From positions 186,001-250,000 of the forward strand of contig NZ_UAVD01000026.1 of assembly GCF_900460065.1 (NCBI RefSeq): DNA of 64,000 nt, written 5' to 3'. Under the pieces are notes generated by a model, which worked only from the letters and a program-made list of their open reading frames with translations, was not told the origin of the DNA and did no database searches. Position 1 is the first letter of the stretch. Each line of letters begins with the position of its first letter. This DNA is from Streptomyces griseus (GTDB lineage: Bacteria > Actinomycetota > Actinomycetes > Streptomycetales > Streptomycetaceae). Below are positions 1 through 9,714 of the stretch, piece after piece. A program made the translations under genes and the position numbers.

Positions 1-392
1 ATCTCCGCGTAGACCGAGTCGAGCGCCAGTTCCAGCAGGTCGTCCTTGGTGTCGACGTACCAGTAGAGGGACATCGCGGTGACGTCCAGCTCGGCTGCGA
101 GCCGGCGCATCGAGAACTTGGCGAGGCCGTCGGCGTCCAGCAGCCGCACCGAGGCCTCGGTGATCCGGTTGCGGTCCAGGCCCGCCGGGGACTCGGACCT
201 GCGCGAGCGCGAGGGGGCCCGGTGGTCCAGCCATACGCTGGTCCGCGCGGCGTTGTTCGCCGGGCCCGAGCCGGAGTCCGCGGACCCGTGCCCGGTCCCG
301 GCCCCGGTCGCGTCCGCGGACTCCGGCTCGGGCCCGGTCCCGGGCTCCCGGTCGGACCCGCGGTCGGCCTCGCCGTCGGACTCGGACACCAT
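1..392 (-). CDS. TetR-family transcriptional regulator (3' end outside window)
   Basis: About 130 residues are visible. A charged, Gly/Pro-rich tail of about 70 residues comes first. It is followed by a TetR N-terminal domain with the helix-turn-helix FSMRRLAAELDVTAMSLYWY and the usual KDDLLELAL start of helix 4. The ligand-binding domain lies beyond the left edge. The gene is on the same strand as, and 112 bp downstream of, the MFS exporter, so it probably represses that exporter through the palindromes at 2254-2286. The ATG at 392 is chosen as the first in-frame start; the long disordered tail means a later start is possible. Confidence 0.85.
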   Translation of the reverse strand, partial: MVSESDGEADRGSDREPGTGPEPESADATGAGTGHGSADSGSGPANNAARTSVWLDHRAPSRSRRSESPAGLDRNRITEASVRLLDADGLAKFSMRRLAAELDVTAMSLYWYVDTKDDLLELALDSVYAE

Positions 393-504
393 GGCGCACT
401 CTCCTCGTCTCGCGCGGGCCTGCCGGAAGGGCGGGACCGAGCCGTCCTGCCGGAAGGACGGCCCACCGGACGCTGACGGTCCGGTACGCGCGTCCGGTCC
501 GATG

Positions 505-2151
505 CTATGCCGCCGGTCCCGTCGAGTCTGCCCGGTCCCCGGGCTTCGCGCCCCCGGCCTGCGCGGCCCCGGCCACCGGCGGCTCCGCGGCCTCACCGTG
601 CGGTGCCTCCACCGCATCGGCCCGCGGCGTCTTCGCGGCGCCGGCCGGCGGCGTCTCTGCCCGCTCGGCGCGGCGCAGCAGCAGCGCGGCGAGCAGACCG
701 CCCGCCAGCACCGCGACCGCGCCGACCAGTTGGCTGACCTCCAGACCCGAGGCGAAGGCGTCCTTGATCTGCTCCCGGGCCGCGGGGCCGTCGGCGGCGG
801 CCAGGGCCGCGGGCAGCGAGGCGGCGCCGACGGCGGCCGGCACGAGGGCGGCGAAGCGGGCGTTCAGCACCGCGCCGAGCACCGCCACGCCCAGTCCGTT
901 GCCGAACTCCGCGAGCATGCCGTTGACCCCCGCACCCACTCCGGCCTTCTCCGGCGGGATCGCGCTCATGATGGCGTTGGCCATCGCGGGCATGGCGAGG
1001 GCGACGCCCGCACCCATCACGACCAGGCCGAACAGCATGCCGCCGTACCCGCCGTCGCCCCCGCCGAGCACCGCGATCGCCGCGAGACCGGCGGCCAGGC
1101 AGCTCATCCCCGCCGCGATGACGACGGGCGTGCCGAACTTCAGCACCGCGCGCGCCCCGAGGCCCGTGAGATTGAGGACGACCACGGTCAGCGCCATCGG
1201 CGCCGTCCGCAGGCCGGCCTCCAACGGCTCGTAGCCGAGGACGAACTGCAGGTGCTGGGTGAGCAGGAAGAGGGACCCGGTCATCCCGAAGGCGACCAGG
1301 ATGGCCCCCGCCACCGCACCGACGAACTTCTGGTTGCGGAAGAAGTGCATGTCGAGCATCGGGTGCGGAACGTGGAGCTCCCACAGCACGAACCCGGCCA
1401 GCACCGCGACCCCGACGAACGCCGTGAGCAGCACCTGGCCGGACGTCCAGCCGTGCTCGGGCCCCGAGATGATCGCGAAGACGACGGCGGTCATGCCGAT
1501 CGTGGAGAGCAGCGCGCCCAGCAGGTCCGGCCGCTCCCCCCGGCCGCTCCTCGACTCCGGTACGAGCCGGACGACGGCGACCAGGGCGATCAGGGCGACC
1601 GGGATGTTGATGAGGAAGATCGCGCCCCACCAGAAGTGGTCGAGGACGAACCCGCCGAACAGCGGGCCGGCCGCGAAGCCGAGGGAGGAGACGGTCGACC
1701 AGATGCCGATCGCCTTGACGCGCTCGGTGTCGTCGAAGATCTGGACCACGACGGCGAGCGTGGTGGTGAGCAGCAGCGCGCCGCCGACTCCCATGCCGGC
1801 CCGGGCCGCGATGAGCTGGGCCGAGGACTGGGAGAGCCCGGCCACGAGCGAGCCGACGCCGAACAGGCCGAGGCCCACCAGCAGCATCTTCTTGCGCCCG
1901 TAGCGGTCGGCGGAGCTGCCGGCGGTGAGCAGCAGCCCCGCCTGGACGAGGGAGTAGGCGTTGATCATCCACTGGATGTCGGCCGTGGAGGCGTCCAGCT
2001 CCGCGGTGAGGGAGGGGATCGCGACGTTGAGGACGGTGTTGTCGAGCAGCACCGTGAGCTGGGCCAGGCAGATGACGCCGAGGATCAGCCAGCGTTGCGG
2101 ATGCCGCCCCTGGGGGGCGAGGTCGGGTCGCTGTGCGGCGGGCGCCGTCAT
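505..2151 (-). CDS. MFS drug exporter, DHA2 (EmrB/QacA, 14-TM) family
   Basis: A 548-residue proton-driven efflux permease of the inner membrane. The family motifs are visible: LDNTVLNVAIPSL in TM1 (D37), motif A DRYGRKK after TM2 (D82), and the antiporter motif AAGPLFGG in TM5. Hydrophobic segments run to about residue 500, followed by an Ala/Pro-rich tail. The ATG at 2151 has a good ribosome site (AAGGAG, 6-nt spacing), whereas the open frame extends uselessly to 2553. The substrate cannot be deduced. Paired with the downstream TetR gene it forms a standard inducible export unit. Confidence 0.9.
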   Translation of the reverse strand: MTAPAAQRPDLAPQGRHPQRWLILGVICLAQLTVLLDNTVLNVAIPSLTAELDASTADIQWMINAYSLVQAGLLLTAGSSADRYGRKKMLLVGLGLFGVGSLVAGLSQSSAQLIAARAGMGVGGALLLTTTLAVVVQIFDDTERVKAIGIWSTVSSLGFAAGPLFGGFVLDHFWWGAIFLINIPVALIALVAVVRLVPESRSGRGERPDLLGALLSTIGMTAVVFAIISGPEHGWTSGQVLLTAFVGVAVLAGFVLWELHVPHPMLDMHFFRNQKFVGAVAGAILVAFGMTGSLFLLTQHLQFVLGYEPLEAGLRTAPMALTVVVLNLTGLGARAVLKFGTPVVIAAGMSCLAAGLAAIAVLGGGDGGYGGMLFGLVVMGAGVALAMPAMANAIMSAIPPEKAGVGAGVNGMLAEFGNGLGVAVLGAVLNARFAALVPAAVGAASLPAALAAADGPAAREQIKDAFASGLEVSQLVGAVAVLAGGLLAALLLRRAERAETPPAGAAKTPRADAVEAPHGEAAEPPVAGAAQAGGAKPGDRADSTGPAA

Positions 2152-2253
2152 GCGGGCTCCTTGGGCTCCGGTGTCCGGTGCGGTGGCAGCTCGCTCCGGA
2201 AGGGCCGCGCAGCACGGGAAGTCCGGGACTGTACGGCGTATGGCAGGATGTGA

Positions 2254-2286
2254 CTTACACCGTAAGGCAGCCCTGTACAACGTACA
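2254..2286. promoter_or_regulatory. Tandem TetR-type operator palindromes
   Basis: Two perfect 5-3-5 palindromes lie between the divergent exporter (minus) and phosphatase-family gene (plus): CTTACACCGTAAG (2254-2266) and TGTACAACGTACA (2274-2286). Their centres are 20 bp apart, about two helical turns, so two dimers could bind the same face. A weaker third copy, TGTACGGCGTATG, is at 2230-2242. Assignment to the TetR protein at 1-392 is inference. Confidence 0.6.
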
Positions 2287-2401
2287 AGTCCATTCCGTGC
2301 CCCCGGACCCGTCGCGCCGGTGGGTCCCCCGGGGCGGCCGAGCGGTACGGTTCTCGACGCTGACCTGACAAAGAGCGCGATTCTCGGCCGGTTGGAGAGC
2401 C

Positions 2402-3289
2402 ATGCCCCTGCGTCGCCGCACCTCCCGTCTCCCTCGACTCCTCCTCACCGCGGCCCTCTTCGGCGCGCTCGTCGCGCCGCCCGCCGCAGCGGCCACCACG
2501 GACCGCTCCCCTTCCGGCCGGGACGTGCCGCTGCGGGTCGCCACGTACAACATCCATGCCGGGGCGGGCGTGGACGGCGTCTTCGACCTGGACCGGCAGA
2601 CGGCGGAACTCCGCGCCCTGCGCGCCGATGTGATCGGCCTTCAGGAGGTGGACCGGCACTGGGGGGACCGCAGCGAGTGGCGGGATCTCGCGGGAGAGCT
2701 CGCGCGGCGACTGCGCCTGCACGTCTCGTTCGCCCCGATCTACAGCCTGGACCCGGCCCGGCCCGGCGACCCCCGGAAGGAGTACGGGGTGGCCGTGCTG
2801 TCGCGGTACCGGATCGTGAGCGCCGAGAACCACGAGATCACCCGGCTCTCCACCCAGGACCCCAACCCGGCCCCCGCTCCCGCGCCGGGCTTCGGCGAGG
2901 TCGTCGTACGGGTGCGAGGACTTCCCGTGCACGTGTACACGACCCACCTCGACTACCGCCCGGACCCCGCCGTCCGCGTCGCCCAGGTCGCCGACACCCG
3001 GCGGATCATGGCCGAGGACCGGGGCCCGAAGATCCTGCTCGGCGACTTCAACGCGGAGCCCGCCGCCCCCGAACTGGCCCCGCTGTGGCGGGAGCTGGCG
3101 GACGCCGACCCGGGCGCGCCGACCTTCCCGGCGCAGGACCCGGTCAAGCGGATCGACTTCGTGGCCGTGTCGAGGGGCGGACCGGGCACCGGGATCACCG
3201 TGCGGAAGGCATGGGTTCCCGAGAGCGTCGCCTCCGACCACCGCCCGGTGGTGGCGGACCTGTCGGTGCGGGGAGGAAGGGACCGATGA
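2402..3289 (+). CDS. Secreted endonuclease/exonuclease/phosphatase family protein
   Basis: A 295-residue protein starting with an Arg-rich n-region, a hydrophobic core (LLLTAALFGALVAP) and an AxA-type cleavage region near residue 31, so it is exported. The EEP fold motifs appear in order: ATYNIHAG (N50), LQEVD (E82), TTHLDYRP, GDFN (D215, N217) and SDHRPV (D279, H280). These are the metal-binding and catalytic residues of this superfamily, which covers DNases, sphingomyelinases and inositol phosphatases. The substrate is unknown. The start at 2402 follows GGAGAG. Its promoter region is shared with the divergent MFS gene. Confidence 0.88.
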   Translation: MPLRRRTSRLPRLLLTAALFGALVAPPAAAATTDRSPSGRDVPLRVATYNIHAGAGVDGVFDLDRQTAELRALRADVIGLQEVDRHWGDRSEWRDLAGELARRLRLHVSFAPIYSLDPARPGDPRKEYGVAVLSRYRIVSAENHEITRLSTQDPNPAPAPAPGFGEVVVRVRGLPVHVYTTHLDYRPDPAVRVAQVADTRRIMAEDRGPKILLGDFNAEPAAPELAPLWRELADADPGAPTFPAQDPVKRIDFVAVSRGGPGTGITVRKAWVPESVASDHRPVVADLSVRGGRDR

Positions 3290-3350
3290 GTCCCGGGCGG
3301 GCCGGGAGTCATCCGTCCCGGCACACGCGGTCATCGACGAAGGACGGCCC

Positions 3351-4517
3351 ATGACCACCACCACGCCCCTGCTCGACCTGCTGGACGCCCACATCGCCGA
3401 GGGGTCGATGCCGGGCGCGGTGGCCCTGGTCGCCCGGGACGGGAGGACCGAAGTGGCGACGGCCGGTACGGCCGGCCTCGCCGGATCCGCGCCGATGCGG
3501 CGGGACTCGGTCTTCCGCATCGCCTCGGTCACCAAGCCGATCGTGGCGGCGGCCGCCATGACGCTCGTCGAGGACGGCCTGATCGCCCCCGCCGACCCGG
3601 TCGCGGCATGGCTGCCCGAGCTGTCCGCGCCCCTGGTCGTACGGACCCCGCGGAGCCCGGTCGACGACGTGGTGCCGGCCCTCCGCCCGATCACGCTGCT
3701 GGACCTGCTGACGTTCCGGGCCGGCTACGGCATCCCGTCCGACTTCTCGCTCCCGGCCGCGGCCCCGCTGCTCGGCGAGCTCAGGCAGGCCCCGCCGCCG
3801 CCGGGGGCCGTCCTCGCGCCGGACGCCTGGATGGCCGCGCTGTCCCGGGTCCCGCTGCTGCACCAGCCGGGCGACGGCTGGCTCTACAACACGTGCTCCG
3901 ACATCCTCGGCGTCCTCGTCTCCCGGGTCGCCGGCCGCCCGCTGCCCGCGTACCTGGCGGAGCGGCTGTTCGAGCCCCTCGGCATGAACGACACCGGGTT
4001 CGCCGTGGAGCCGGCCGCGCTGGACCGGTTCACCAGCTGCTACCGGCCCGGGGCGGACAGCGGAAGCGAACCGGTGCTGGTCGACGCCCCGGACGGGCGG
4101 TGGAGCAGCCCGCCCGCCTTCCCGTCCGGGGCGGGCGGGCTGGTCTCGACCGTCGACGACCTGGCCGCCTTCGGGCGGATGCTGCTCGCCGAGGGCCTCG
4201 ACGACGCCGGTGACCGGGTGCTCGCGGGCGAGTCCGTCCGCCAGATGATCACCGACCACCTCACCCCGGAGCAGCGCGCCGCGAGCGGGCTGTTCACGGA
4301 GGGGCAGGGCTGGGGGTTCGGCGGGTCGGTGGACGTCGAGATCACGGCCCCCTGGAACGTGCTCGGCCGCTACGGCTGGGTCGGCGGCACCGGCACCACG
4401 GCCCACGTCATCCCGGCCACCGGCACGGTCGCCGTGCTCCTCACCCAGATGAAGATGACCGGGCCCACCGCGCCCGGGGTGATGCGGGACTTCTGGACCT
4501 ACGCGGCCGGGTTCTGA
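3351..4517 (+). CDS. Serine hydrolase, class C beta-lactamase/DD-peptidase fold
   Basis: A 388-residue protein with the SxxK nucleophile motif SVTK (S59, K62) and a YNT box in WLYNTCSDILG taking the place of YxN. A late GGTGT box corresponds to the KTG strand. No signal peptide is visible, so it is probably cytoplasmic, resembling EstB-type esterases rather than secreted beta-lactamases. It lies 61 bp after the EEP gene and may share its transcript. Its substrate is unknown. Confidence 0.85.
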   Translation: MTTTTPLLDLLDAHIAEGSMPGAVALVARDGRTEVATAGTAGLAGSAPMRRDSVFRIASVTKPIVAAAAMTLVEDGLIAPADPVAAWLPELSAPLVVRTPRSPVDDVVPALRPITLLDLLTFRAGYGIPSDFSLPAAAPLLGELRQAPPPPGAVLAPDAWMAALSRVPLLHQPGDGWLYNTCSDILGVLVSRVAGRPLPAYLAERLFEPLGMNDTGFAVEPAALDRFTSCYRPGADSGSEPVLVDAPDGRWSSPPAFPSGAGGLVSTVDDLAAFGRMLLAEGLDDAGDRVLAGESVRQMITDHLTPEQRAASGLFTEGQGWGFGGSVDVEITAPWNVLGRYGWVGGTGTTAHVIPATGTVAVLLTQMKMTGPTAPGVMRDFWTYAAGF

Positions 4518-4556
4518 GCCCTTGCGCCGACCCCGGCCGCCGTCGCCCCCGGTGCG

Positions 4557-6698
4557 TCAGCCCGTGGGCTGTGTCAGGTCGTAGAACGTGGCGCCGCCGA
4601 CGGTGACCTCGGTGAAGTTCTCCGTCACCCAGGAGGTGATCAGGGCGGAGGCGCCGGAGGATCCCCCGGGGCCGCCGCCCATGCCGCCGCCCGAGACGAA
4701 GTAGTGGATCCTGCCGTCCGCCACGTACCTCCTGAACTGGGCGAGCGTCGGCGACGGGTCGCTCCCGTTGAAGCCGCCGATCGCCATCACCGGTTCCCCG
4801 GTCGCGAGTTGGTAGCTCGCGGCGTTCTGCGCTCCGACGGCTGCGGCGACCCAGGTGTAACCGTCCGCGCCCTTCGTCAGGAGCGCCTCGGCCTCGGCGC
4901 CGACGGTCGCGCCGTTCAGCAGGCCGCCCCTACCGCCGCCCCGCATTCCCTCGCCGGAACCGGGAAGAGTGCCGGGGCCGGTGCCCGTAGCGCCGGGCGC
5001 GGTTCCGCCGTCGGGCGGGGCGGGCATGCCCCCCGGAGCGTTGCCCTGCTGGTTGCCCCCGGCCTGGCCCTGGGGCGCCTGCCTCTGGGCCTGGGGCCGC
5101 TGCCCCTGCTGCCCCTGGCCCTGGCCGGGGGGCTGCTGCGCGCCGCCGCGCTGCCCGCCGTCGCCGCCGCCGGGTCCGCCGGGTCCGCCCCGGCCGCCGC
5201 CGCCCGGCCCGCCCATGCCGAACCCGCCCGCCGAAGGACCGGCGGTCACGATCGAGCCCTGGTGACCGCTGTTCAGGGTGGAGACGGTGTACGCCGCCGG
5301 CCCCGCCAGCGACGCCGCGCAGCTCAGCCCCACCGCGACCGCCGCCAGAACCCGCCCGCCGAACCGGCCCACGACCAGCAGCCCGAGCGCACCGGTCAGC
5401 CCTGATGCCAAGACCGCCCACCGCAGCCACGGCAGGTATTCCGGCGTACGGCCCAGCAGGACGAACGCCCAGCCGGCCGTCACCCCGACCGCGCCCGCGA
5501 GCACCGCACGCGGCCACCACGCGCCCCGCTCCTCCCACAGCACCGTGACGCCCATGGCGACGAGCGCCGCGATGTACGGGGCGAGGGCCACCGTGTAGTA
5601 CTGGTGGAAGATCCCGGCCATGAAGCTGAACACGGCCGCGGTCATGACCAGCGCCCCGCCCCAGGCGACGAACGCCGCCCGCGCGGAGTCCGTCCGCGCC
5701 GCCTTCCGGGTCAGCCAGAGACCGGCCACCAGCAGGATCAGCGCGGCGGGCAGCAGCCACGCGATCTGACCGCCCACCTCGGCGTTGAACATCCGCCCGA
5801 TGCCGGTCTCGCCCCAGCCACCGCCCCCGCGGCCACCGCCGCCCCCGCCGACGCTTCCGGTCTCCTCGCCGTTGATGCGGCCGAGCCCGTTGTAGCCGAA
5901 GGTGAGCTCCAGGAACGAGTTGTTCTGCGAGCCGCCGACGTACGGCCGCGAGGACTCCGGCATCAGCTCCACGATCGCGACCCACCAGCCACCGGCGACG
6001 ACCGTCGTCAGCGCGGACAGGGCGAGCTGGCCGAGCCTCTTCCGTACGGGGACCGGGGCGCACACCGCGTACAGCACGGCCAGCGGCGGCAGGATCAGGA
6101 ACGCCTGGAGGGTCTTCGTCAGGAACGCGAACCCGACCGCCGTCCCCGCCCACAGCAGCCACGCCGTCCGCCCCCGCTCCAGGGCCCGCAGCACGCACCA
6201 CACGGTGACCGTCATCAGCAGGGCCAGCAGCGCGTCCGGGTTGTTGAAGCGGAACATCAGCGCCGCGACGGGGGTCAGCGCGAACACGCCCACCGCGAGG
6301 AGCCCGGCGACCGGCCCGAAACGACGGCGTACGGCGGTGTTCAGCACGGCCCCCGTGGCGACCGCCATCAGCACCTGAGGGGCCAGGATCGCCCAGGAGC
6401 CGAGCCCGAACAGCCGCACCGACAGGGCCATCGGCCAGAGCGCGGCGGGCGGCTTGTCGACGGTGATGGCGTTCGCCGCGTCCAGCGACCCGAAGAAGAG
6501 GGCCTTCCAGCTTTGGCTGCCCGCCTGGACGGCGGCGGAGTAGAAGGAGTTGGCGTAACCGGAGGCGCTGAGGTTGTAGAAGTAGGCGAGGCCGACGGCG
6601 AGCAGCAGCCCGTACAGCGCGGGGCGCGCCCAGCGGGGGTCTTCCCTCCCGGTCGGCGGCGCGGCGACGGGGGTCGCGGGGGCGGCGGTCGTGGTCAT
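4557..6698 (-). CDS. GT39/ArnT-like membrane glycosyltransferase
   Basis: A 713-residue polyprenyl-phosphate-sugar-dependent glycosyltransferase. TM1 (about 30-50) is followed by an extracytoplasmic loop with the acidic DKPPAALW motif typical of the PMT/ArnT clan. About 11 more hydrophobic segments reach residue 480. A long Gly/Gln/Pro-rich linker (about 500-600) then joins a C-terminal soluble domain. A poly-Gly insert (about 290-310) sits in a periplasmic loop. The start ATG overlaps the stop of the GT2-GtrA gene (ATGA), so the two are translationally coupled. That partner probably makes the lipid-linked sugar used here. Confidence 0.88.
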   Translation of the reverse strand: MTTTAAPATPVAAPPTGREDPRWARPALYGLLLAVGLAYFYNLSASGYANSFYSAAVQAGSQSWKALFFGSLDAANAITVDKPPAALWPMALSVRLFGLGSWAILAPQVLMAVATGAVLNTAVRRRFGPVAGLLAVGVFALTPVAALMFRFNNPDALLALLMTVTVWCVLRALERGRTAWLLWAGTAVGFAFLTKTLQAFLILPPLAVLYAVCAPVPVRKRLGQLALSALTTVVAGGWWVAIVELMPESSRPYVGGSQNNSFLELTFGYNGLGRINGEETGSVGGGGGGRGGGGWGETGIGRMFNAEVGGQIAWLLPAALILLVAGLWLTRKAARTDSARAAFVAWGGALVMTAAVFSFMAGIFHQYYTVALAPYIAALVAMGVTVLWEERGAWWPRAVLAGAVGVTAGWAFVLLGRTPEYLPWLRWAVLASGLTGALGLLVVGRFGGRVLAAVAVGLSCAASLAGPAAYTVSTLNSGHQGSIVTAGPSAGGFGMGGPGGGGRGGPGGPGGGDGGQRGGAQQPPGQGQGQQGQRPQAQRQAPQGQAGGNQQGNAPGGMPAPPDGGTAPGATGTGPGTLPGSGEGMRGGGRGGLLNGATVGAEAEALLTKGADGYTWVAAAVGAQNAASYQLATGEPVMAIGGFNGSDPSPTLAQFRRYVADGRIHYFVSGGGMGGGPGGSSGASALITSWVTENFTEVTVGGATFYDLTQPTG

Positions 6699-8041
6699 CG
6701 GACGTCCTCGGGTTCGGGGCAGGCGCGGGCCGGGAAGACCCAGGCGCGCAGGAGCAGGAAGCGCAGCACGGTGGCCGCGAGGTTGGCGGTGATCAGCACG
6801 GCCAGCTCCGTGCCGTGCGAGGCCGATCCGGAGGCCGCACCGAGCGCCGCGAGCGAGCCGCTGGTCAGTGCGAGGCCGATCGCGAACACGACCAGGCCCT
6901 GGGCCTGATGGCGGACGGCCCCGCTCCGGCCGCGCACGCCGAAGGTGAGACGGCGGTTGGCGGCGGTGTTGGCGACGGCGGAGAGAAGCAGCGCGCCGCC
7001 GTTGGCGAGCTGCGGGCCGACGCCGAGCCGGAAGAGGGAGTAGAGCGCGAGGTAGAACAGCGTCGACAGCGCGCCCACGACGCAGAACCCGACGAGCTGG
7101 CGGGCCAGTCCGCGCTCCACCCCGGTCACCGCCCGGTCGCGCGGATCGTCCCCGAAGGGCCGGGCCAGCCGGTCCAGCGGCAGCGCGCCGACGGCCAGCG
7201 CCCGTCCCACCCGCCACACCCCTTTCAGGTCCTCGGTGGCCGTCCGCACGATGTGGACGCTCGATTCGGGGTCGTCGATCCAGTCGACGGGCACCTCGTG
7301 GATGCGCAGCCCGGCCCGTTCGGCCAGCACCAGGAGCTCGGTGTCGAAGAACCAGCCGCTGTCCTCCACCATCGGCAGCAGCCGCTCGGCGACCTCGCGC
7401 CGGATCGCCTTGAACCCGCACTGGGCGTCGCTGAACCCGGCGGCCAGCGAGGAGCGCAGGATCAGGTTGTAGGCGCGCGAGACGAACTCCCGCTTCGGCC
7501 CCCGCACCACCCGCGAACTCCGGTCCAGCCGGGAGCCGATGGCCAGGTCGGAGTGGCCGGAGATCAGCGGGGCGACCAGCGGGAGGAGGGCGTTGAGGTC
7601 GGTGGAGAGGTCGACGTCCATATAGGCGAGGACCGGGGCGTCGGAGGCCGACCACACCGTCCGCAGGGCCCGACCGCGCCCCTTCTCCTCCAGCCGCGCG
7701 TACCGCACCCCGGGCAGCTCGGCGGCGAGCGCGGCGGCCACGGCCGGGGTGGCGTCGGTGCTGGCGTTGTCGGCGACGGTGATGCGGAAGGGGTACGGGA
7801 AGGTCCGCGCGAGATGGCCGTGGAGGCGGACCACGCAGGGGCGGAGGTCCTTCTCCTCGTTGTACACGGGGACGACGACGTCGAGCACCGGCACGGCGGC
7901 TGCCGTGGCGACCGGCTGCCGGGCCGGAAGGTGCTCCCGGCCCGGGAGCCGATGGTCGGCCCCGCCGTCCCCGCCGTGCCTGCTGCTACTGCGGCGGCCG
8001 GTCGTTCCGGGGCCGCTCCGGAGGCTGCTGTCGGTGGTCAT
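6695..8041 (-). CDS. Polyprenyl-phosphate glycosyltransferase (GT2) fused to GtrA-like membrane domain
   Basis: A 448-residue fusion. The N-terminal GT2 domain (about 50-290) has VVPVYNEEKDL, the DNASTD nucleotide-binding loop, the YMDVDLSTD metal-binding DxD-like motif and the acceptor region DAQCGFKAI. The C-terminal four-helix GtrA domain (about 315-440) is associated with flipping of polyprenyl-linked sugars. The expected reaction is transfer of a sugar from UDP or GDP to polyprenyl phosphate at the inner leaflet. It lies 25 bp after the histidine kinase gene and overlaps the GT39 gene, as part of one minus-strand operon. Confidence 0.9.
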   Translation of the reverse strand: MTTDSSLRSGPGTTGRRSSSRHGGDGGADHRLPGREHLPARQPVATAAAVPVLDVVVPVYNEEKDLRPCVVRLHGHLARTFPYPFRITVADNASTDATPAVAAALAAELPGVRYARLEEKGRGRALRTVWSASDAPVLAYMDVDLSTDLNALLPLVAPLISGHSDLAIGSRLDRSSRVVRGPKREFVSRAYNLILRSSLAAGFSDAQCGFKAIRREVAERLLPMVEDSGWFFDTELLVLAERAGLRIHEVPVDWIDDPESSVHIVRTATEDLKGVWRVGRALAVGALPLDRLARPFGDDPRDRAVTGVERGLARQLVGFCVVGALSTLFYLALYSLFRLGVGPQLANGGALLLSAVANTAANRRLTFGVRGRSGAVRHQAQGLVVFAIGLALTSGSLAALGAASGSASHGTELAVLITANLAATVLRFLLLRAWVFPARACPEPEDVR

Positions 8042-8066
8042 GCTCCGACACTCGCCAACCGCGCTG

Positions 8067-9704
8067 TCACACCGGTGTGGTGAGCCTGTCCCCGACCTGT
8101 GAGTCCACGCGGACCACGTCGTGGCCCGCCGGTTTTCCGTCCGCCGAGACGCAGTCCGCCGGTACGCGGCCCGTCGGCAGCTCGACCGCGAACACCGTGC
8201 GGCCCGGCGCGGACTCCACCCGTACGTGCCCGCCGTGCGCGGAGACGACGGCCTGCACGATGGCGAGGCCGAGCCCGGTGGAACCGGTCGCTCCGCCGCC
8301 GTCGGCGCCCCGCGCCCGGGAGGCGTCCCCGCGCGCGAACCGTTCGAAGACGTGCGGCAGCAGCTCCGCCGGGATGCCGGGCCCGTCGTCGCCCACCTCC
8401 ACCGTGACCGGCCCCCCGGCGCGCGCCGGAGGCCTGACCGCCACGGTGACGGTGGTCCCCGGCGGAGTGTGGGTGCGGGCGTTGGCCAGCAGGTTGACCA
8501 GGACCTGCTGGAACCGGTCGGGATCGGCGCGTACGGTCACGGGCTCGGCGTCCTCGGGCAGTTCGAGCCGCCAGCGGTGCCGGGTCTCCCGGTCCTGCGG
8601 CCCCCGGTCCACCGCCCGGGCGTCGCTCACCGCGTCCACGACCAGCGGCAGCAGATCCGTGGTGCCGTACGAGAGCGGGCGCCCGGCGTCCAGCCGGGCC
8701 AGCAGCAGCAGATCCTCCACCAGTCCCGTCATCCGGTCCGCCTCCGACTCGATCCGCCCCAGCGCGTGGCGGGTGACGGGGCCGGGCTCCGGGCCCGCCG
8801 TCTCCCCGGCGGCCCGCCGGGTCAGCTCGGCGTAGCCCCGGATCGAGGCCAGCGGGGTGCGCAGCTCATGGCTGGCGTCCGCGACGAACTGCCGGACCCG
8901 CGTCTCGCTCTCCTGGCGGGCGGCGAGTGCCGAACCGACGTGCCCGAGCATCCGGTTGAGCGCCGCGCCCACCTGCCCGACCTCGGTGCGCGGGTCGGCC
9001 TCGGCGCCCGGCACCCGCTCCAGGAGCGCCACCTCGCCGCTGTGCAGGGGGAGTTCGGAGACCCGGGTGGCCGTGGCGGCGACCCGGCGCAACGGCCGCA
9101 GGGCGACCCCGACGAGCACCGTGCCCGCGATCGACGCGGCCAGCAGCCCGGCGGCGGTGACACAGACCTCGACGACGATCAGGGTGGTCAGCGCACCGCT
9201 CACCTCGGCACTGGGGATGCCCACCAGGACCGTGTACCCCTCGGCGGTGCTCGCGGCCTCCACGCGATAGCCGCCGAGCCCCGGAAGATCGACGCTCCGG
9301 GCCCCCTCGCCGGTGGCCGGAGCGGCCGATTCCAGGGCGCTCCGCTGCTCGCCGGTCAGCGGCTTCGCGCTCTCCTGGGCGCGCAGCCCGCTGTCCACGA
9401 CGACCTTCGACGCGGTGACGTCCCCGTCCTCGCCGAGAAGGGCCCCGAACGTGCCGAGCGGCTGCCCGCCCCCGCCGACGAAGCCGAGCGGCCCCGCCTC
9501 GCGCAACGCCTGCGGCACCGGGCCCGGCGGGCGCTGGGCCCGCTCGGCGACGGAGCGCAACTGGTCGTCGAGCTTGCCGTACATGTAGCTGTGGAAGGCG
9601 ATCGCGGTGACGGACCCGATGACGGCGGCGACGACGGCGATCAGCGAGACCGCCGACACGACGAGCCGGGTCCGCAGCGTCCAGGGCCGGCGCGGCGCCC
9701 TCAT
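8067..9704 (-). CDS. Membrane sensor histidine kinase
   Basis: An N-terminal TM helix (about 12-34), an extracytoplasmic sensor of about 130 residues and a second TM lead into a HAMP linker. The HisKA box is ASHELRTPLASIRGY with H at about residue 279. The HATPase has NLLANARTHTP (N box), VGDDGPGIP (G1) and GLGLAIV (G2). All catalytic features are intact. ATG 9704 is preferred because AGGGG lies upstream; a GTG at 9722 that overlaps the regulator's stop is an alternative. It forms a two-component pair with the adjacent response regulator, upstream of the glycosyltransferases it may control. Confidence 0.88.
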   Translation of the reverse strand: MRAPRRPWTLRTRLVVSAVSLIAVVAAVIGSVTAIAFHSYMYGKLDDQLRSVAERAQRPPGPVPQALREAGPLGFVGGGGQPLGTFGALLGEDGDVTASKVVVDSGLRAQESAKPLTGEQRSALESAAPATGEGARSVDLPGLGGYRVEAASTAEGYTVLVGIPSAEVSGALTTLIVVEVCVTAAGLLAASIAGTVLVGVALRPLRRVAATATRVSELPLHSGEVALLERVPGAEADPRTEVGQVGAALNRMLGHVGSALAARQESETRVRQFVADASHELRTPLASIRGYAELTRRAAGETAGPEPGPVTRHALGRIESEADRMTGLVEDLLLLARLDAGRPLSYGTTDLLPLVVDAVSDARAVDRGPQDRETRHRWRLELPEDAEPVTVRADPDRFQQVLVNLLANARTHTPPGTTVTVAVRPPARAGGPVTVEVGDDGPGIPAELLPHVFERFARGDASRARGADGGGATGSTGLGLAIVQAVVSAHGGHVRVESAPGRTVFAVELPTGRVPADCVSADGKPAGHDVVRVDSQVGDRLTTPV

Positions 9705-9714
9705 GGCGGGGCCC

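Noticed and set aside
79..2253. 724-codon plus-strand open frame
   Set aside because: Antisense shadow of the TetR and MFS genes; composition is Arg/Gly/Asp-rich with no domain.
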